A stretch of 64,000 nt of DNA from Photobacterium swingsii (GTDB lineage: Bacteria > Pseudomonadota > Gammaproteobacteria > Enterobacterales > Vibrionaceae): the NCBI RefSeq assembly GCF_024346715.1, contig NZ_AP024852.1, positions 1,488,001-1,552,000 on the forward strand. Reading direction: 5' to 3'. A program made the position numbers and the translations under genes. This document shows, piece by piece, positions 35,105 through 44,295 of this stretch. Below the pieces are notes generated by a model. That model saw only the letters and a program-made list of their open reading frames with translations. It ran no database searches and was not told the DNA's origin. Positions within the stretch are counted from its first letter, which is position 1. Every line of letters begins with the position of its first letter.

Positions 35105-36196
35105 TTAGCTACGAAGGCTAAGAGTCACATTCACAATGCCATGGTCCGTGCTGTTGCCATCACGATCAAAAATGGGATTTATTAAGTGGCGATCATAAGT
35201 TTGGTAAGCACTCACCTCAAATAAACTCGCATTATATTCAGCGTTGAATTCACAGGATAATAAGATGTAATCCAGCACGTTGCCTTTTGCGCCATAATAA
35301 TGGGTAGGAGAGCGGCTTACCTTATGATCAGCGTTATCTGTGTTTTGGTAAAGTGTGAAGCTATCTGTCAGCCAAAAGGTATCGAGAATCTGTTTTTGAT
35401 CGGATACCTGTCGATCACGAATACTATTCGTCGTTAAACATTGTAAGGGTGTTTGCTGAATATCGTCATTAAAGTCACCCATCAATATTACAGGGTGTCC
35501 GCTTTCTTCTCTGCGCTCTAAGATGGCGTGATACAAAAGAGCAGCTTCACTGCCACGTTGAATCGATGATCCCCAACTTCCCATTATTTCTGCTTTAAGT
35601 GTTGCGAGTACATGTGTTTTGGTTAACCCAGTATCGGCAGCATTGCCACTATCAGGCGCAGCTTCAAGCATGGGGCGTTTAGATTTTAAATGGACGACAT
35701 AACAATCTGTATCGCCTATATGAGGGAGATCGATAGTAGCTCGAAGCGGCTTACGGCTAAATGCAAAATCAGCACTGATACCAATACTGGTTGCGATATG
35801 AGGATCTGCCATAATTGCAGAGACCGCTTTGATAGGGTAGCGAGAGGCAATGGCAACGACAGGATCACGGCAAATGTAGTCATCGATGATATTTGGTTCA
35901 TCAACAACACTAAAGTGGTTATAACCTTGCTCTGCTAAAAGTTGTTGAAGTGCGCTTGCACTAAATACTTCCTGGAAACCGATCACATCAGGTTGGTATT
36001 GCGCGAGATAGTCGCAAATCCAAGCTTGCTTTTTCTGCCAACTTTCTTGGCTATAAATATTTTCGAAGTCGTAATAAGCCAGTGGTGGCTCTATATAATT
36101 GAAAAGATTGAAGGTGGCAATTTTCAATGTGTCATTGATGATGTTTGTAGCAGTATTTGCTAACACAAGCGTATCCAAATCATGAAGCGTATCCAT
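35105..36196 (-). CDS. Endonuclease/exonuclease/phosphatase (EEP) family protein
   Basis: The protein has 363 residues with the DNase I-like EEP fold: KIATFNLFNYI (metal Asn), GFQEV (metal Glu) near 75, VHLKSKRP near 172, MGDFNDDIQQTP near 242, DYILLS near 310 and the final STDHGIV (catalytic Asp-His). No signal peptide is seen, so it is cytosolic. Members cut nucleic acids or phosphodiesters, and the substrate is open. Upstream and divergent is deoR; nearby are nupC and a secreted EEP nuclease, so a role in using nucleic acids is plausible. No clear ribosome site precedes the ATG at 36196, so the start may be internal. Confidence 0.8.
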   Translation of the reverse strand: MDTLHDLDTLVLANTATNIINDTLKIATFNLFNYIEPPLAYYDFENIYSQESWQKKQAWICDYLAQYQPDVIGFQEVFSASALQQLLAEQGYNHFSVVDEPNIIDDYICRDPVVAIASRYPIKAVSAIMADPHIATSIGISADFAFSRKPLRATIDLPHIGDTDCYVVHLKSKRPMLEAAPDSGNAADTGLTKTHVLATLKAEIMGSWGSSIQRGSEAALLYHAILERREESGHPVILMGDFNDDIQQTPLQCLTTNSIRDRQVSDQKQILDTFWLTDSFTLYQNTDNADHKVSRSPTHYYGAKGNVLDYILLSCEFNAEYNASLFEVSAYQTYDRHLINPIFDRDGNSTDHGIVNVTLSLRS

Positions 36197-36309
36197 ATAG
36201 TGACGGCTTATAGGGTTTAGGGCAAATGCAAAGAGGTTTTCGTTAAATCAATAATTGGTAAAGTGGCGTCAATGTAGAATAACGATTCTATTTTTTGGGG
36301 GAACTCAAA

Positions 36310-36441
36310 GTGTATTTAAAAACGGGGCGAATAGTCACCTATTACCACAGTATTGAAGGTTTGGTGAAAAGTTTTAAGGCTGTAGGTATTAGAGATGAAG
36401 TTTTATCAGATAATGTAGGGTATCCTCGTTATAATCGCTAG
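36310..36441 (+). CDS. Possible 43-residue ORF between the EEP gene and deoR
   Basis: A GTG at 36310 is preceded seven bases upstream by a very strong GGGGGA. The frame runs 43 codons (starting MYLKTGRIVTYYHS and ending GYPRYNR) to a TAG at 36441. It is basic, soluble and of unknown function. It lies in an otherwise empty 395-base divergent region, 150 bases before deoR on the same strand. Nothing else supports it, so it may be a leader peptide, a small protein, or chance. Confidence 0.4.
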   Translation: MYLKTGRIVTYYHSIEGLVKSFKAVGIRDEVLSDNVGYPRYNR

Positions 36442-36591
36442 TTGCATAGGCGCAGATCAAGTTACTGACCTTAAGTACTCAATATAATCAATACTTTATC
36501 TGCTTCTGTGCGTAGGCGCATTGTTTGCATCTTTTAGGACATGGGAAAGTCATCTAGAATGCAAAGATGACAATAATTGGTATGTGACTTG

Positions 36592-37326
36592 ATGGTAGAG
36601 ACGAAAAGAGAAAAACGAATAAGGCAATTAGCTGAGTTGTTGCTGGGACAGGAAAAAGTGCATTTGAAAGATGCAGCGGAAAGTCTCGATGTATCTGAAA
36701 TGACGATTCGCCGTGATTTTAATGAGCCAAATACTTTTGTCAGTTTGATTGGCGGCTATGTTGTGAAGAAGCAAGTCGGTTCTGCTGATCTTGAGTACGT
36801 TATAAATGAGCAAAGTACTAATCATGTCAAAGAAAAAACGAAGATAGGTAAAGAAGCGGCAAAACTCATTCTTGATAATCAAACAGTTTTTTTTGATAAC
36901 GGCACAACTGTAGTTCATATTATTCAAGCTATTAGCGATGATATATCGTTTACTGGCGTGTGTTTTTCTTTGAATGTCTTTATGGCTTTAAAAGCCAAGC
37001 CTAACTGTCATGTGATTTTATGTGGTGGTGGTTATGATACTAAGCATAATAACTTCTATCCGTTAGGGGATAGCAGTGAGATTGATAATATTCGATTTGA
37101 TTCTGCTTTTTTATCAGCTGCAGGGATTGACCCTGCTCATGGCCTGACTTGTTATTCATTCAATGAATTGCCTTATAAGAAGAAAGCCATTTCACAATCT
37201 CAGAATGTTGTCTTAGCTGTTGATAATAGTAAATTTGGTGTGGTTAAGTCCGCGTTTATTTGTAGCTTAAAAAGCGTTGATATCATTATTTCAGACATAG
37301 ACCTACCGATAGAATACTTGTCATAG
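36592..37326 (+). CDS. deoR: DeoR, deoxyribonucleoside-responsive repressor
   Basis: The protein has 244 residues from the ATG at 36592 (a TTG five codons earlier is possible). The N-terminus ETKREKRIRQLAELL and the helix-turn-helix LKDAAESLDVSEMTIRRDF match E. coli DeoR closely. So do the sensor-half segments VFFDNGTTVVHII, GVCFSLNVFMAL and ILCGGGYD. DeoR represses deoxynucleoside catabolic and transport genes and is released by deoxyribose-5-phosphate. It converges with nupC across a shared terminator and lies near a secreted nuclease and porin, so it may control this neighbourhood. The deo catabolic genes are not in the window. Confidence 0.9.
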   Translation: MVETKREKRIRQLAELLLGQEKVHLKDAAESLDVSEMTIRRDFNEPNTFVSLIGGYVVKKQVGSADLEYVINEQSTNHVKEKTKIGKEAAKLILDNQTVFFDNGTTVVHIIQAISDDISFTGVCFSLNVFMALKAKPNCHVILCGGGYDTKHNNFYPLGDSSEIDNIRFDSAFLSAAGIDPAHGLTCYSFNELPYKKKAISQSQNVVLAVDNSKFGVVKSAFICSLKSVDIIISDIDLPIEYLS

Positions 37327-37352
37327 TGATTCAGGTTGTCGAGATTTCAGAT

Positions 37353-37378
37353 AAAAAGGGGCGGTTAGCCCCTTTTTT
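37353..37378. terminator. Bidirectional terminator between deoR and nupC
   Basis: AAAAAGGGGC / GCCCCTTTTT with a 5-base loop; tracts on both sides serve convergent genes. Confidence 0.92.
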
Positions 37379-37413
37379 ACGTGTAACTTTTTTATATAAG
37401 AAAGTCGGTGTCG

Positions 37414-38619
37414 TTATAGCGACAAAATGACACCAGCAATGGCGGCACTCATTAGGTTAGCAAGTACACCGGCAGTAATGGCGCGGAAACCATTTCTTGA
37501 GATAAAGCTACGGCGTTCAGGTACTAAACTACCTAAACCACCAATCAGGATTGCCATGGTGGAGATATTAGCAAATCCACATAATGCAAACGTGATGATA
37601 GCCTGTGAGTGTGGGCTTAATTGATCTTTCACTTCCATTAGTTGGATGAAGGCGACAAATTCATTAACGATCACTTTGTTACCGATCAGTGCACCTGCTG
37701 TAATGGCTTCGTTCCATGGGATACCAACCAGAAAAGCAATAGGGGCAAATAGGTAACCCATGATCAATTCAAAACTCAATGTAATCCCAAACCAGTCACC
37801 CACCGTACCTAGTAGACCATTCAGTAATGCGATCACACTAATGAAGGCGATCAGAGTTGCGCCTATTGTTGCGGCAATACGCATACCAGCAATTGCGCCA
37901 TCAGCCAATGCTTCAACTACGTTCGCTGCTCGAGGTAATTCAACTGATGTGATTTCATCTTCGTTGTTTTGCTTGTCACTTGGCGGAAATAGTATTTTTG
38001 CCATTAGCAGGCCCGCAGGCGCAGACATGAATGCCGCAGCAATCAGAAAGCTCAACTCCACTCCAAGCGATGCATAGCCCACTAAAGTACCGCCTGCCAC
38101 TGAGGCTAGACCACATGTCATGACGGCAAAAAATTGAGAGTCACTCATGTTCTTGAGGTATGGTTTTACAACGAGCGGCGCTTCAACCATACCAACGAAA
38201 ATATTGGCTGTCGCAGAAAGAGATTCAGCACGACCAGTACCTAATAATTTCTGTAGTGCACCACCCACAATATTGATGACTTTAGGCATTAGTCCTATGT
38301 GATAAAGAGCTGAAATCAGTGCGGAGAAGAAAATGATGATGCCCAGTACGTTAACGGCAAATACAAAGCCAACGCTACCTGTTGCCAATCCTCCAAATAA
38401 GAAAGCGATACCTTCTTGGCCGTAATCGATCACACTTGATACAGTATTGGTTACAGCACCGAGTGCCACTTTTCCTGCTGGGATGTACAGAACAAGCAAA
38501 GCAAAAGTGATTTGAAGTAAAAACGCTAAACTAACGGTTCTTAACGGAATATTGCGACGATCGGCAGAAAGCAAGTAGGCAATCACTAAGATAGCAACAA
38601 TACCAAGCAAAGATGACAT
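37414..38619 (-). CDS. nupC: NupC-type concentrative nucleoside transporter
   Basis: The protein has 401 residues from the ATG at 38619 (AAGG ten bases upstream); a reading from 38655 adds twelve residues not typical of the family. Multiple hydrophobic segments and the CNT motifs FVGMVEAPLVVKPYL, GLASVAGGTLVGYASLGV and CGFANISTMAILIGGL (helix 7-8 region with Asn and Ser for nucleoside binding) are present. It imports nucleosides with a cation gradient through the inner membrane. It faces deoR and lies downstream of a LysR gene on the same strand, consistent with scavenging of nucleosides released by the secreted nuclease upstream. Confidence 0.9.
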   Translation of the reverse strand: MSSLLGIVAILVIAYLLSADRRNIPLRTVSLAFLLQITFALLVLYIPAGKVALGAVTNTVSSVIDYGQEGIAFLFGGLATGSVGFVFAVNVLGIIIFFSALISALYHIGLMPKVINIVGGALQKLLGTGRAESLSATANIFVGMVEAPLVVKPYLKNMSDSQFFAVMTCGLASVAGGTLVGYASLGVELSFLIAAAFMSAPAGLLMAKILFPPSDKQNNEDEITSVELPRAANVVEALADGAIAGMRIAATIGATLIAFISVIALLNGLLGTVGDWFGITLSFELIMGYLFAPIAFLVGIPWNEAITAGALIGNKVIVNEFVAFIQLMEVKDQLSPHSQAIITFALCGFANISTMAILIGGLGSLVPERRSFISRNGFRAITAGVLANLMSAAIAGVILSL

Positions 38620-38822
38620 GGGTAGACCTTGTAACAGAATGTGTAGGCGGTGCATTCTATGGAGGACGCAAACGGTTGCAAGTGACGAATGTTAGCCAAG
38701 TGTGATGTGTGACGGGTGTACTAGAATGCCTATCTTTAACTTATTGAATTATAGCTTTTATTTTAGTTTTTCAAGTTGATTGTTTCCGTTTGGAAAAGAT
38801 GTTTTGGTTAATGCGAATGATA

Positions 38823-38862
38823 GTGGCAATAATCTTGGTGGTTTTCTCAGCATTATTGCCAC
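38823..38862. repeat. 11-bp inverted repeat between the LysR gene and nupC
   Basis: GTGGCAATAAT (38823-38833) and ATTATTGCCAC (38852-38862) are perfect inverses with an 18-base loop, just beyond the LysR stop. There is no T tract on the minus strand. It could be a weak terminator or an mRNA end-stabilising hairpin. Confidence 0.5.
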
Positions 38863-38875
38863 AGATAAAATGTGA

Positions 38876-39814
38876 CTAGATGCTGATATGTTTGCTCAGA
38901 TCTTCATCCCAATAGGGAGTATCGCCGATATAGTCCTTAAAAAAACCAATGGCTGCTGATATTTTCTTTGGTAAATGTGCACGACTGGGGTAGACCGCAT
39001 AAAACGGCATTGATTGATTGGCTTGCCACTCTGGTAGCAGCTGAATGAGTTTGTTTGCTTTAAATTCATCTCGGAGTAAGTAAGTGGCTAAGTAAGCGAC
39101 GCCCCAACCAGCAATAGCTGCGTCCCGCACTGCTTCAGCAAGATCGACGCGATAATTGCCTTCTACATCAACCTTAAGCTGTCTGTCTTGTTGCTTGAAT
39201 GACCATGATTGATAGTTTCTTTGACGGCTTTGGTAGGTTAAGCAGTTATGGTTAGCTAATTCACTAGGATGTGATGGTGCAGCATGATGTAATAGGTATT
39301 CAGGTGCAGCTGCGACGACAAATTTGGTCTCAGCAAGGCGCTGTGCAACATAGCCGTCTGGAATATGTTCGTAATTGGTGATCCAAAGATCGAGTCCATC
39401 TTCAATCATATCGGCTTTATGATCGAATAAACTGATCTCAACGCGTAAGTTAGGGTAGTGACCTTGTAGTTGTTCAATGGCGGGGATTAAATGCATGGTG
39501 CCAAAGGATTGCGATATCCCTAAGCGTAAAACGCCTGATATTTCATCTCTCGCATCTTCCATAAGCGCTTCACCATCTTGAATGGCTTTAACGACGCTTT
39601 CACAGTATTGCAAGTAGTTCTCACCTGCTTCAGTCAGGGTAAAACTACGTGTTGTGCGTTGGACTAATTTTACGTTCAGAGCCGTTTCTAATGTTCCCAA
39701 TTGCTTGCTGATATGTGATGTCGAGACACTTAACTGCTTGCCTGCAGCTGTAAAACTTCCTGCTTTAACAAGGGTGTGGAAAATGACCATTTGGCTAGCG
39801 CGATCTGGGTTCAA
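38876..39814 (-). CDS. LysR family transcriptional regulator
   Basis: The protein has 312 residues if started at TTG 39814; ATG 39790 would trim eight residues. The N-terminal winged helix reads MVIFHTLVKAGSFTAAGKQL...SHISKQLGTLE, followed by the linker helix. The periplasmic-binding-like effector domain runs from about 90 to 300 (LRLGISQSFGTMHLIP). It belongs to the large AaeR/DsdC-like CrgA branch by appearance. The effector and targets are unknown. It lies downstream of the secreted nuclease gene on the same strand, separated by a terminator, and upstream of nupC. Confidence 0.88.
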   Translation of the reverse strand: MNPDRASQMVIFHTLVKAGSFTAAGKQLSVSTSHISKQLGTLETALNVKLVQRTTRSFTLTEAGENYLQYCESVVKAIQDGEALMEDARDEISGVLRLGISQSFGTMHLIPAIEQLQGHYPNLRVEISLFDHKADMIEDGLDLWITNYEHIPDGYVAQRLAETKFVVAAAPEYLLHHAAPSHPSELANHNCLTYQSRQRNYQSWSFKQQDRQLKVDVEGNYRVDLAEAVRDAAIAGWGVAYLATYLLRDEFKANKLIQLLPEWQANQSMPFYAVYPSRAHLPKKISAAIGFFKDYIGDTPYWDEDLSKHISI

Positions 39815-39865
39815 AATTTTAGCTCTGTAATTAAAATGAATACACAGAGTATAGTGAGGTGCATA

Positions 39866-39902
39866 ACAAAAAAAGAGGCTTAGCCATAAGCTAAACCTCT
39901 TT
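39866..39902 (-). terminator. Terminator of the porin-nuclease operon
   Basis: AAAGAGG-c-TTAGC / GCTAA-a-CCTCTTT stem; on the minus strand it ends in seven Ts, 45 bases past the nuclease stop. Confidence 0.88.
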
Positions 39903-39946
39903 GATTATTTCTTTAACGTATATCGACTAAATCGTTTATTGCTTAA

Positions 39947-42900
39947 TTACTTTTTAGTTTTACGTAAGAAACCTAGTCCGAGTAGTGAAAGCAGGCCAAA
40001 GATGCCAAATGAACCGCCGCTACCATCGTATGGTGGAATAACAACTGTTGGCGTGGTCGAATCTCGTTTAGCGACTTCAACCTTCATGCTAACTTCAGAG
40101 CCAGCCACTGTTGTTGGCGTTGAGGCTTTTTGCGCGCTAGGGCGTGTTAGCTTCATGGTCACAGTGTAATTGCCAGGTTCAATACCACTAACGTCAAACT
40201 CTTTAAGTTGTTTGCCATCTTTGCTCAACTTCATTGTAGGTAACGCAACTTTGCTCATGTCTTCTGGTTCTGGAGAGAATGAGATTTCAGCGATATCACC
40301 TGTAAGTGCTTTATCAGTGTTGATGGCGTAAGGAACATCCATACGACCGCTCTTCGTTGCAAGCAGTACAGGCGCACCGTCACTTTCACCGTAGCCGTAA
40401 CCTAGTGCCATGATTGCAGAGTCGTGGTCTGAAGAGCGATAAGCGTTATTGGCGTAAAAGTTATGAGTAATTGTTCTCTCTTTTTCAAGACGAACCTCTT
40501 TACTCTCACCAGCTCCGATCCCTTTATTTTCTTGGTTGTAATCATACAGTGTCGATTCGGCGGCATTGATGTGCCAGTCTGTTGCATCTAGTAGGTGCTT
40601 CTTAAGGGATGGTGAGATAAGAATGTGATCGAGTGAACCAATCTCATCGTTATAAGAGTAGCTCCAGCTCATTTTTTTGTTTTCAGCATCTTTCAGGCTA
40701 ACAGCATTAATATAACCGAAATTATCAGTAATGATTGCGCCATTTTCACCAAATTGAGGACGTTTACCGATGAAGGTATCGCGAGCGGCTTTCAGTGTTT
40801 TACCTGTTGGGTTAGAGGTTAGCACTAGCATCGGATCTTCATGTGCGTATGAGTTCATATCTCCAATAATAACGTGATCACCACCGATTTTAGCCATTTC
40901 TTTACCGAGTTGGTAAGCTGCTGCTACTCGGAAGTTTTCACATGAACCTTGGAAGTCTTTGTTTTCAACTTTGTCTTTGATTGGATCGAATTTTTCCCAA
41001 GTTTCCCAGCCTTGCCAATCTTCCCAACAAGTTGAACCTTTAGATTTCAGGTGATTAACCGATACAGTGACTTTTTTACCTGTGTTGTGGATGCGGAAAG
41101 TAGCGGCAATAGTATCGCGCTGGTAGTTCTTACCGCTTTCACGAATTTCACCTTTGCTATCGAGAAGCGCAGCACCGTTTGTATCAGTGATCATTGGTGC
41201 TTGTTGCGAAGGCATTGGGATGATTTTCGCTTGTTCTAGTGATACTTTATTTGGACGATATAGCAGGCCTGAACTGATAGCATCAGAACCAATAGAGTCA
41301 AACTCATCTAATACGGTATTGCCATCTGAGTCAAAACCAACGAAGACGTATTGGTTGTTAATTGACTGTTCATTGTGACGGTTAGAATGGTTTTCTTTGT
41401 TATAGTATTTGTTGACGGCGTTTACAAGCTCAGTAATTGCACTGTAGTTACCAAAACCATTGTTTTCAATTTCCATTAAGCCGATGATGTCGGCATCTAA
41501 GCTGTTAATTGCTTTAACGATTTTAGCATGCTGTTGTTGGAACTCTAACTCGCTATCTGCACCACGGTTGTCGTTACGTGGGTTGTCAGGACCACCATAC
41601 GGCGAGTTGAAGTAGTTCAATACATTTTGAGTGGCGATACGAATTGCAAACTTATCTGATGTTGTACTGTCGTCTAGTTGAGGTTTTGATTTACGATCTG
41701 TGTTATGAATAATGTCTTTTCGGCTAATGTTGTTAGTCGCCATTAAGCGGTAGTCACCGAAGCTGTAAGAAATGACACCTTCAAGTCCTGTAATGCTATC
41801 GTCAACACGAATGTAATCTTGGCCTTTCTTTACAGTCTCTTTGTCATTGAAATCAGGGTAGAAAGGAATGACACCGTCATTTGCTTTTTTGTCAGTTTCA
41901 ACATATAAGCGATAGTCTTTGTTTTGTTTGTCTTGGGCAATAGAGCCATCACTACCCGCGACATGTTCTTGGTTGGGTTGCATGTTAGGGCGTTTATATG
42001 ACAACACCATATTGTTGCGATGGCCACTATAGTCGTAGCTAAAGGTACGCGAAACACGCATGGTCTCGTTTTCTTTGGTGCTTTCGTCCATGTTATTGAC
42101 TAAGCGTACTAACATGCCTTCATGGCGTTCTAGCGTTTTGCTGAAATACTCATCATCTGCAGAGATTCGTTTCAGGTCAACTGCTGTGGGTTTTACTGGT
42201 GTTGCGTTGACAACCTCCCACTGATCTTTAGTTGCGAGAACTTGAGTTTGACCATATTTCTCTTCTACAAAACCCTTAACACAGACTTCTTGGCCTACCA
42301 TTTCTTCAGAAATAAGGCCGTTAGTTTTAATGAATATACCATCAGATGTTAACTCGTCACCATCTGATGCGTATAAGAAGAACCCTTTCGTTAGGCTGGT
42401 TGAGACTGCACTAACCACTCCTTGAACTAAGTATTCATCATCACTGACAAAGCCTGAATTAATCAGTGGTGACTTAAAGCTATTCCCCTGTATTTGCCCT
42501 GGATTAAGGCGGCTCCTACCTGCTGCATCTGAACATGGAGTTGCTGCTGGTTCAGTTGCTGCTAATGTGGGATCTCCAAGGCCATCAACAGTGTCTATAG
42601 GTTTAACTAACCATGCTTTTGGGTTATGAGCTGCTAATGGTGCAGCCGCGGTTGCTAAACGGCGATATGTTTTATCTGTTCCCCAGTTTTCACCAATAAT
42701 ACCAATAACATCATACTTCTTATTAGCATCGTTTGAATCAGCGATAAATACAGCATCATCACCACTGAAGTTCATTGAGTTATATTTTTTTTGATTGAAA
42801 TCAGCACCAACAACTGATTCGGCATTGTTTGCTTTAATTGCATTTGTTAATGCGTCTTTTGCATCAGTGTGGGCAACAACAACTGTTTTACCTGGTTGAA

Positions 42901-43168
42901 TGGTGACACCTGCCAATACAGGCTTTCCTTCCGGAGTATAAATTTGGTTGTTGTGGATACTACCTGATTTTGATTGACTTGCGTAATATAGTGCTTGATC
43001 GCCATTGAAAGTAAACGGTGCGCTACCTGTATTTAGTATTTCAATGGCGCGATTATCACTAGTGCCTTCAACGTACTCAGAAATAATAATATCATTAATA
43101 CCAGCCATTGCTGGTGCTGCTAAAACGGATGCGATAGCAGCGGAAAGTAAGGTGACTTTTTTATTCAT
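39947..43168 (-). CDS. ExeM/NucH-type extracellular nuclease with GlyGly-CTERM sorting tail
   Basis: The protein has 1073 residues. A signal peptide is cut near PAMAG (22). A lamin-tail domain covers about 25-170 (IIISEYVEGTSDNRAIEI), an OB-fold type segment about 240-340 (YLVQGVVSAVSTS), and an EEP nuclease domain about 510-950 with FAIRIATQNVLNYF, IGLMEIENNGFG, GDMNSYAHEDP and SSDHDSAI. A 60-residue Ig-like piece follows. The end is GGSFGIFGLLSLLGLGFLRKTKK minus flanks: a glycine motif, a hydrophobic helix and basic residues, the GlyGly-CTERM signal cleaved by rhombosortase after type II secretion. Relatives (ExeM, V. cholerae Xds) degrade extracellular DNA. It follows the porin gene by 44 bases; AAGGA lies before the ATG. 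Confidence 0.92.
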   Translation of the reverse strand: MNKKVTLLSAAIASVLAAPAMAGINDIIISEYVEGTSDNRAIEILNTGSAPFTFNGDQALYYASQSKSGSIHNNQIYTPEGKPVLAGVTIQPGKTVVVAHTDAKDALTNAIKANNAESVVGADFNQKKYNSMNFSGDDAVFIADSNDANKKYDVIGIIGENWGTDKTYRRLATAAAPLAAHNPKAWLVKPIDTVDGLGDPTLAATEPAATPCSDAAGRSRLNPGQIQGNSFKSPLINSGFVSDDEYLVQGVVSAVSTSLTKGFFLYASDGDELTSDGIFIKTNGLISEEMVGQEVCVKGFVEEKYGQTQVLATKDQWEVVNATPVKPTAVDLKRISADDEYFSKTLERHEGMLVRLVNNMDESTKENETMRVSRTFSYDYSGHRNNMVLSYKRPNMQPNQEHVAGSDGSIAQDKQNKDYRLYVETDKKANDGVIPFYPDFNDKETVKKGQDYIRVDDSITGLEGVISYSFGDYRLMATNNISRKDIIHNTDRKSKPQLDDSTTSDKFAIRIATQNVLNYFNSPYGGPDNPRNDNRGADSELEFQQQHAKIVKAINSLDADIIGLMEIENNGFGNYSAITELVNAVNKYYNKENHSNRHNEQSINNQYVFVGFDSDGNTVLDEFDSIGSDAISSGLLYRPNKVSLEQAKIIPMPSQQAPMITDTNGAALLDSKGEIRESGKNYQRDTIAATFRIHNTGKKVTVSVNHLKSKGSTCWEDWQGWETWEKFDPIKDKVENKDFQGSCENFRVAAAYQLGKEMAKIGGDHVIIGDMNSYAHEDPMLVLTSNPTGKTLKAARDTFIGKRPQFGENGAIITDNFGYINAVSLKDAENKKMSWSYSYNDEIGSLDHILISPSLKKHLLDATDWHINAAESTLYDYNQENKGIGAGESKEVRLEKERTITHNFYANNAYRSSDHDSAIMALGYGYGESDGAPVLLATKSGRMDVPYAINTDKALTGDIAEISFSPEPEDMSKVALPTMKLSKDGKQLKEFDVSGIEPGNYTVTMKLTRPSAQKASTPTTVAGSEVSMKVEVAKRDSTTPTVVIPPYDGSGGSFGIFGLLSLLGLGFLRKTKK

Positions 43169-43212
43169 GATGGGGTGTCCTTCAATCCCTAAATTTTTTT
43201 TAAACAGTGTGA

Positions 43213-44295
43213 TTAGAAGTAAATACGCGTGTAGGCGTACACATCTTGTGCTGCATCGCCAGCATTGGCTTCAAGTGCAATGATGGATGATGGGGTTGGT
43301 TTGAAGTTCACGCCCAGCGTGCCCCATGTGCGGCTTGAACCCCAACTGTGTTCTTTGGTATCCCAAAACTCGTTATCTTTATCCCACTCTTCATAGGCTT
43401 CATAGTTGGCTGAGCCTGTCATTTCCCATTGCGGTGTGAATTCGTATTTACCTGAGATTAATGCACCTCTACGGTAAAGAGTTTGATAGTCGTTATAGAG
43501 GTGAACGCTGTTGTTTGGATCTGTGATATCGGTAGGGATTTTGGTTTGAGCTATATCTTCGTCTTCAAGGTAACCATTAAAGCCAAGGTGGAAGTTATCG
43601 GTAACAGCGAAGCGCATACCAAGACCTGCAAGTTTCTGCTTTCCGTACTTAGATTCGCCTTCTGCACCGCCGCGCCCTTCAAGGCCTACGACAGCTGAAA
43701 AACGACTGCCAAAGTAGCCGAAGTAACCGTTAACAACATCGCCAAGATGAGAGCCTGAAGAAGATTTAGCGTTGTAGCTGTATGACGTACCTAGCTTGAA
43801 GCTGCCATAAGTCCCTTCATATTTAACTGTTGCGTCTTGGTCGCCAGCTTCACCTGTTTCAACTGTGGTATCGAATGTGAAGTCACCCCATTTGTCGTAA
43901 TCGTCAAAGGCTGTATCGGTTAAGCCAAATTCAACATAGTGGTAATCATTTAGGGCGTAGCCAATGAACATTTTATCGATGCTAAGCACCATGTCGCCAG
44001 AGCCGTACTTCCAGTTTTCACGCTCAAAGTCTAGTTCTAAGCGGTAGACTAATTGGCCGTTTTTACCTTTCACACCCAAAGTTGCAAAGGAGTCATCGAT
44101 GTAGGTTTGGTCTTTGTAAAACTCACCGTACTCAAACTTTGCACCAAAGTGACCACCAACACCAACCTCGCCATAAAGCTTTAAGTTGTCGCCGTTTTCA
44201 TTTTGGTAAATGGTTGCTGCTTGTAGGCTAGTAGAAGCAAGAAGGGCAGAGACGCATGCTGCTAACACTGTTTTGTTAGTCGTTTTAATGTCCAT
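43213..44295 (-). CDS. Outer membrane porin (general porin family), operon with the secreted nuclease
   Basis: The protein has 360 residues with a signal peptide ending LQAAT (about 27). It contains about 16 alternating beta strands rich in Gly, Tyr and Asp, and the diagnostic C-terminal aromatic residue (TRIYF). A long acidic loop after strand 5-6 (GDFTFDTTVETGEAGDQDA) could be the constriction loop. Porins let small solutes diffuse through the outer membrane. Because it is the first gene of an operon with a secreted nuclease, uptake of oligonucleotides or nucleotides is a reasonable hypothesis. AAGG precedes the ATG. A long upstream region suggests regulated transcription. Confidence 0.87.
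   Translation of the reverse strand: MDIKTTNKTVLAACVSALLASTSLQAATIYQNENGDNLKLYGEVGVGGHFGAKFEYGEFYKDQTYIDDSFATLGVKGKNGQLVYRLELDFERENWKYGSGDMVLSIDKMFIGYALNDYHYVEFGLTDTAFDDYDKWGDFTFDTTVETGEAGDQDATVKYEGTYGSFKLGTSYSYNAKSSSGSHLGDVVNGYFGYFGSRFSAVVGLEGRGGAEGESKYGKQKLAGLGMRFAVTDNFHLGFNGYLEDEDIAQTKIPTDITDPNNSVHLYNDYQTLYRRGALISGKYEFTPQWEMTGSANYEAYEEWDKDNEFWDTKEHSWGSSRTWGTLGVNFKPTPSSIIALEANAGDAAQDVYAYTRIYF

Noticed and set aside
38680-38740. CRP or DeoR operator upstream of nupC
   Set aside because: TGTGATGTGTGAC is a direct, not inverted, repeat and no full DeoR palindrome is present.
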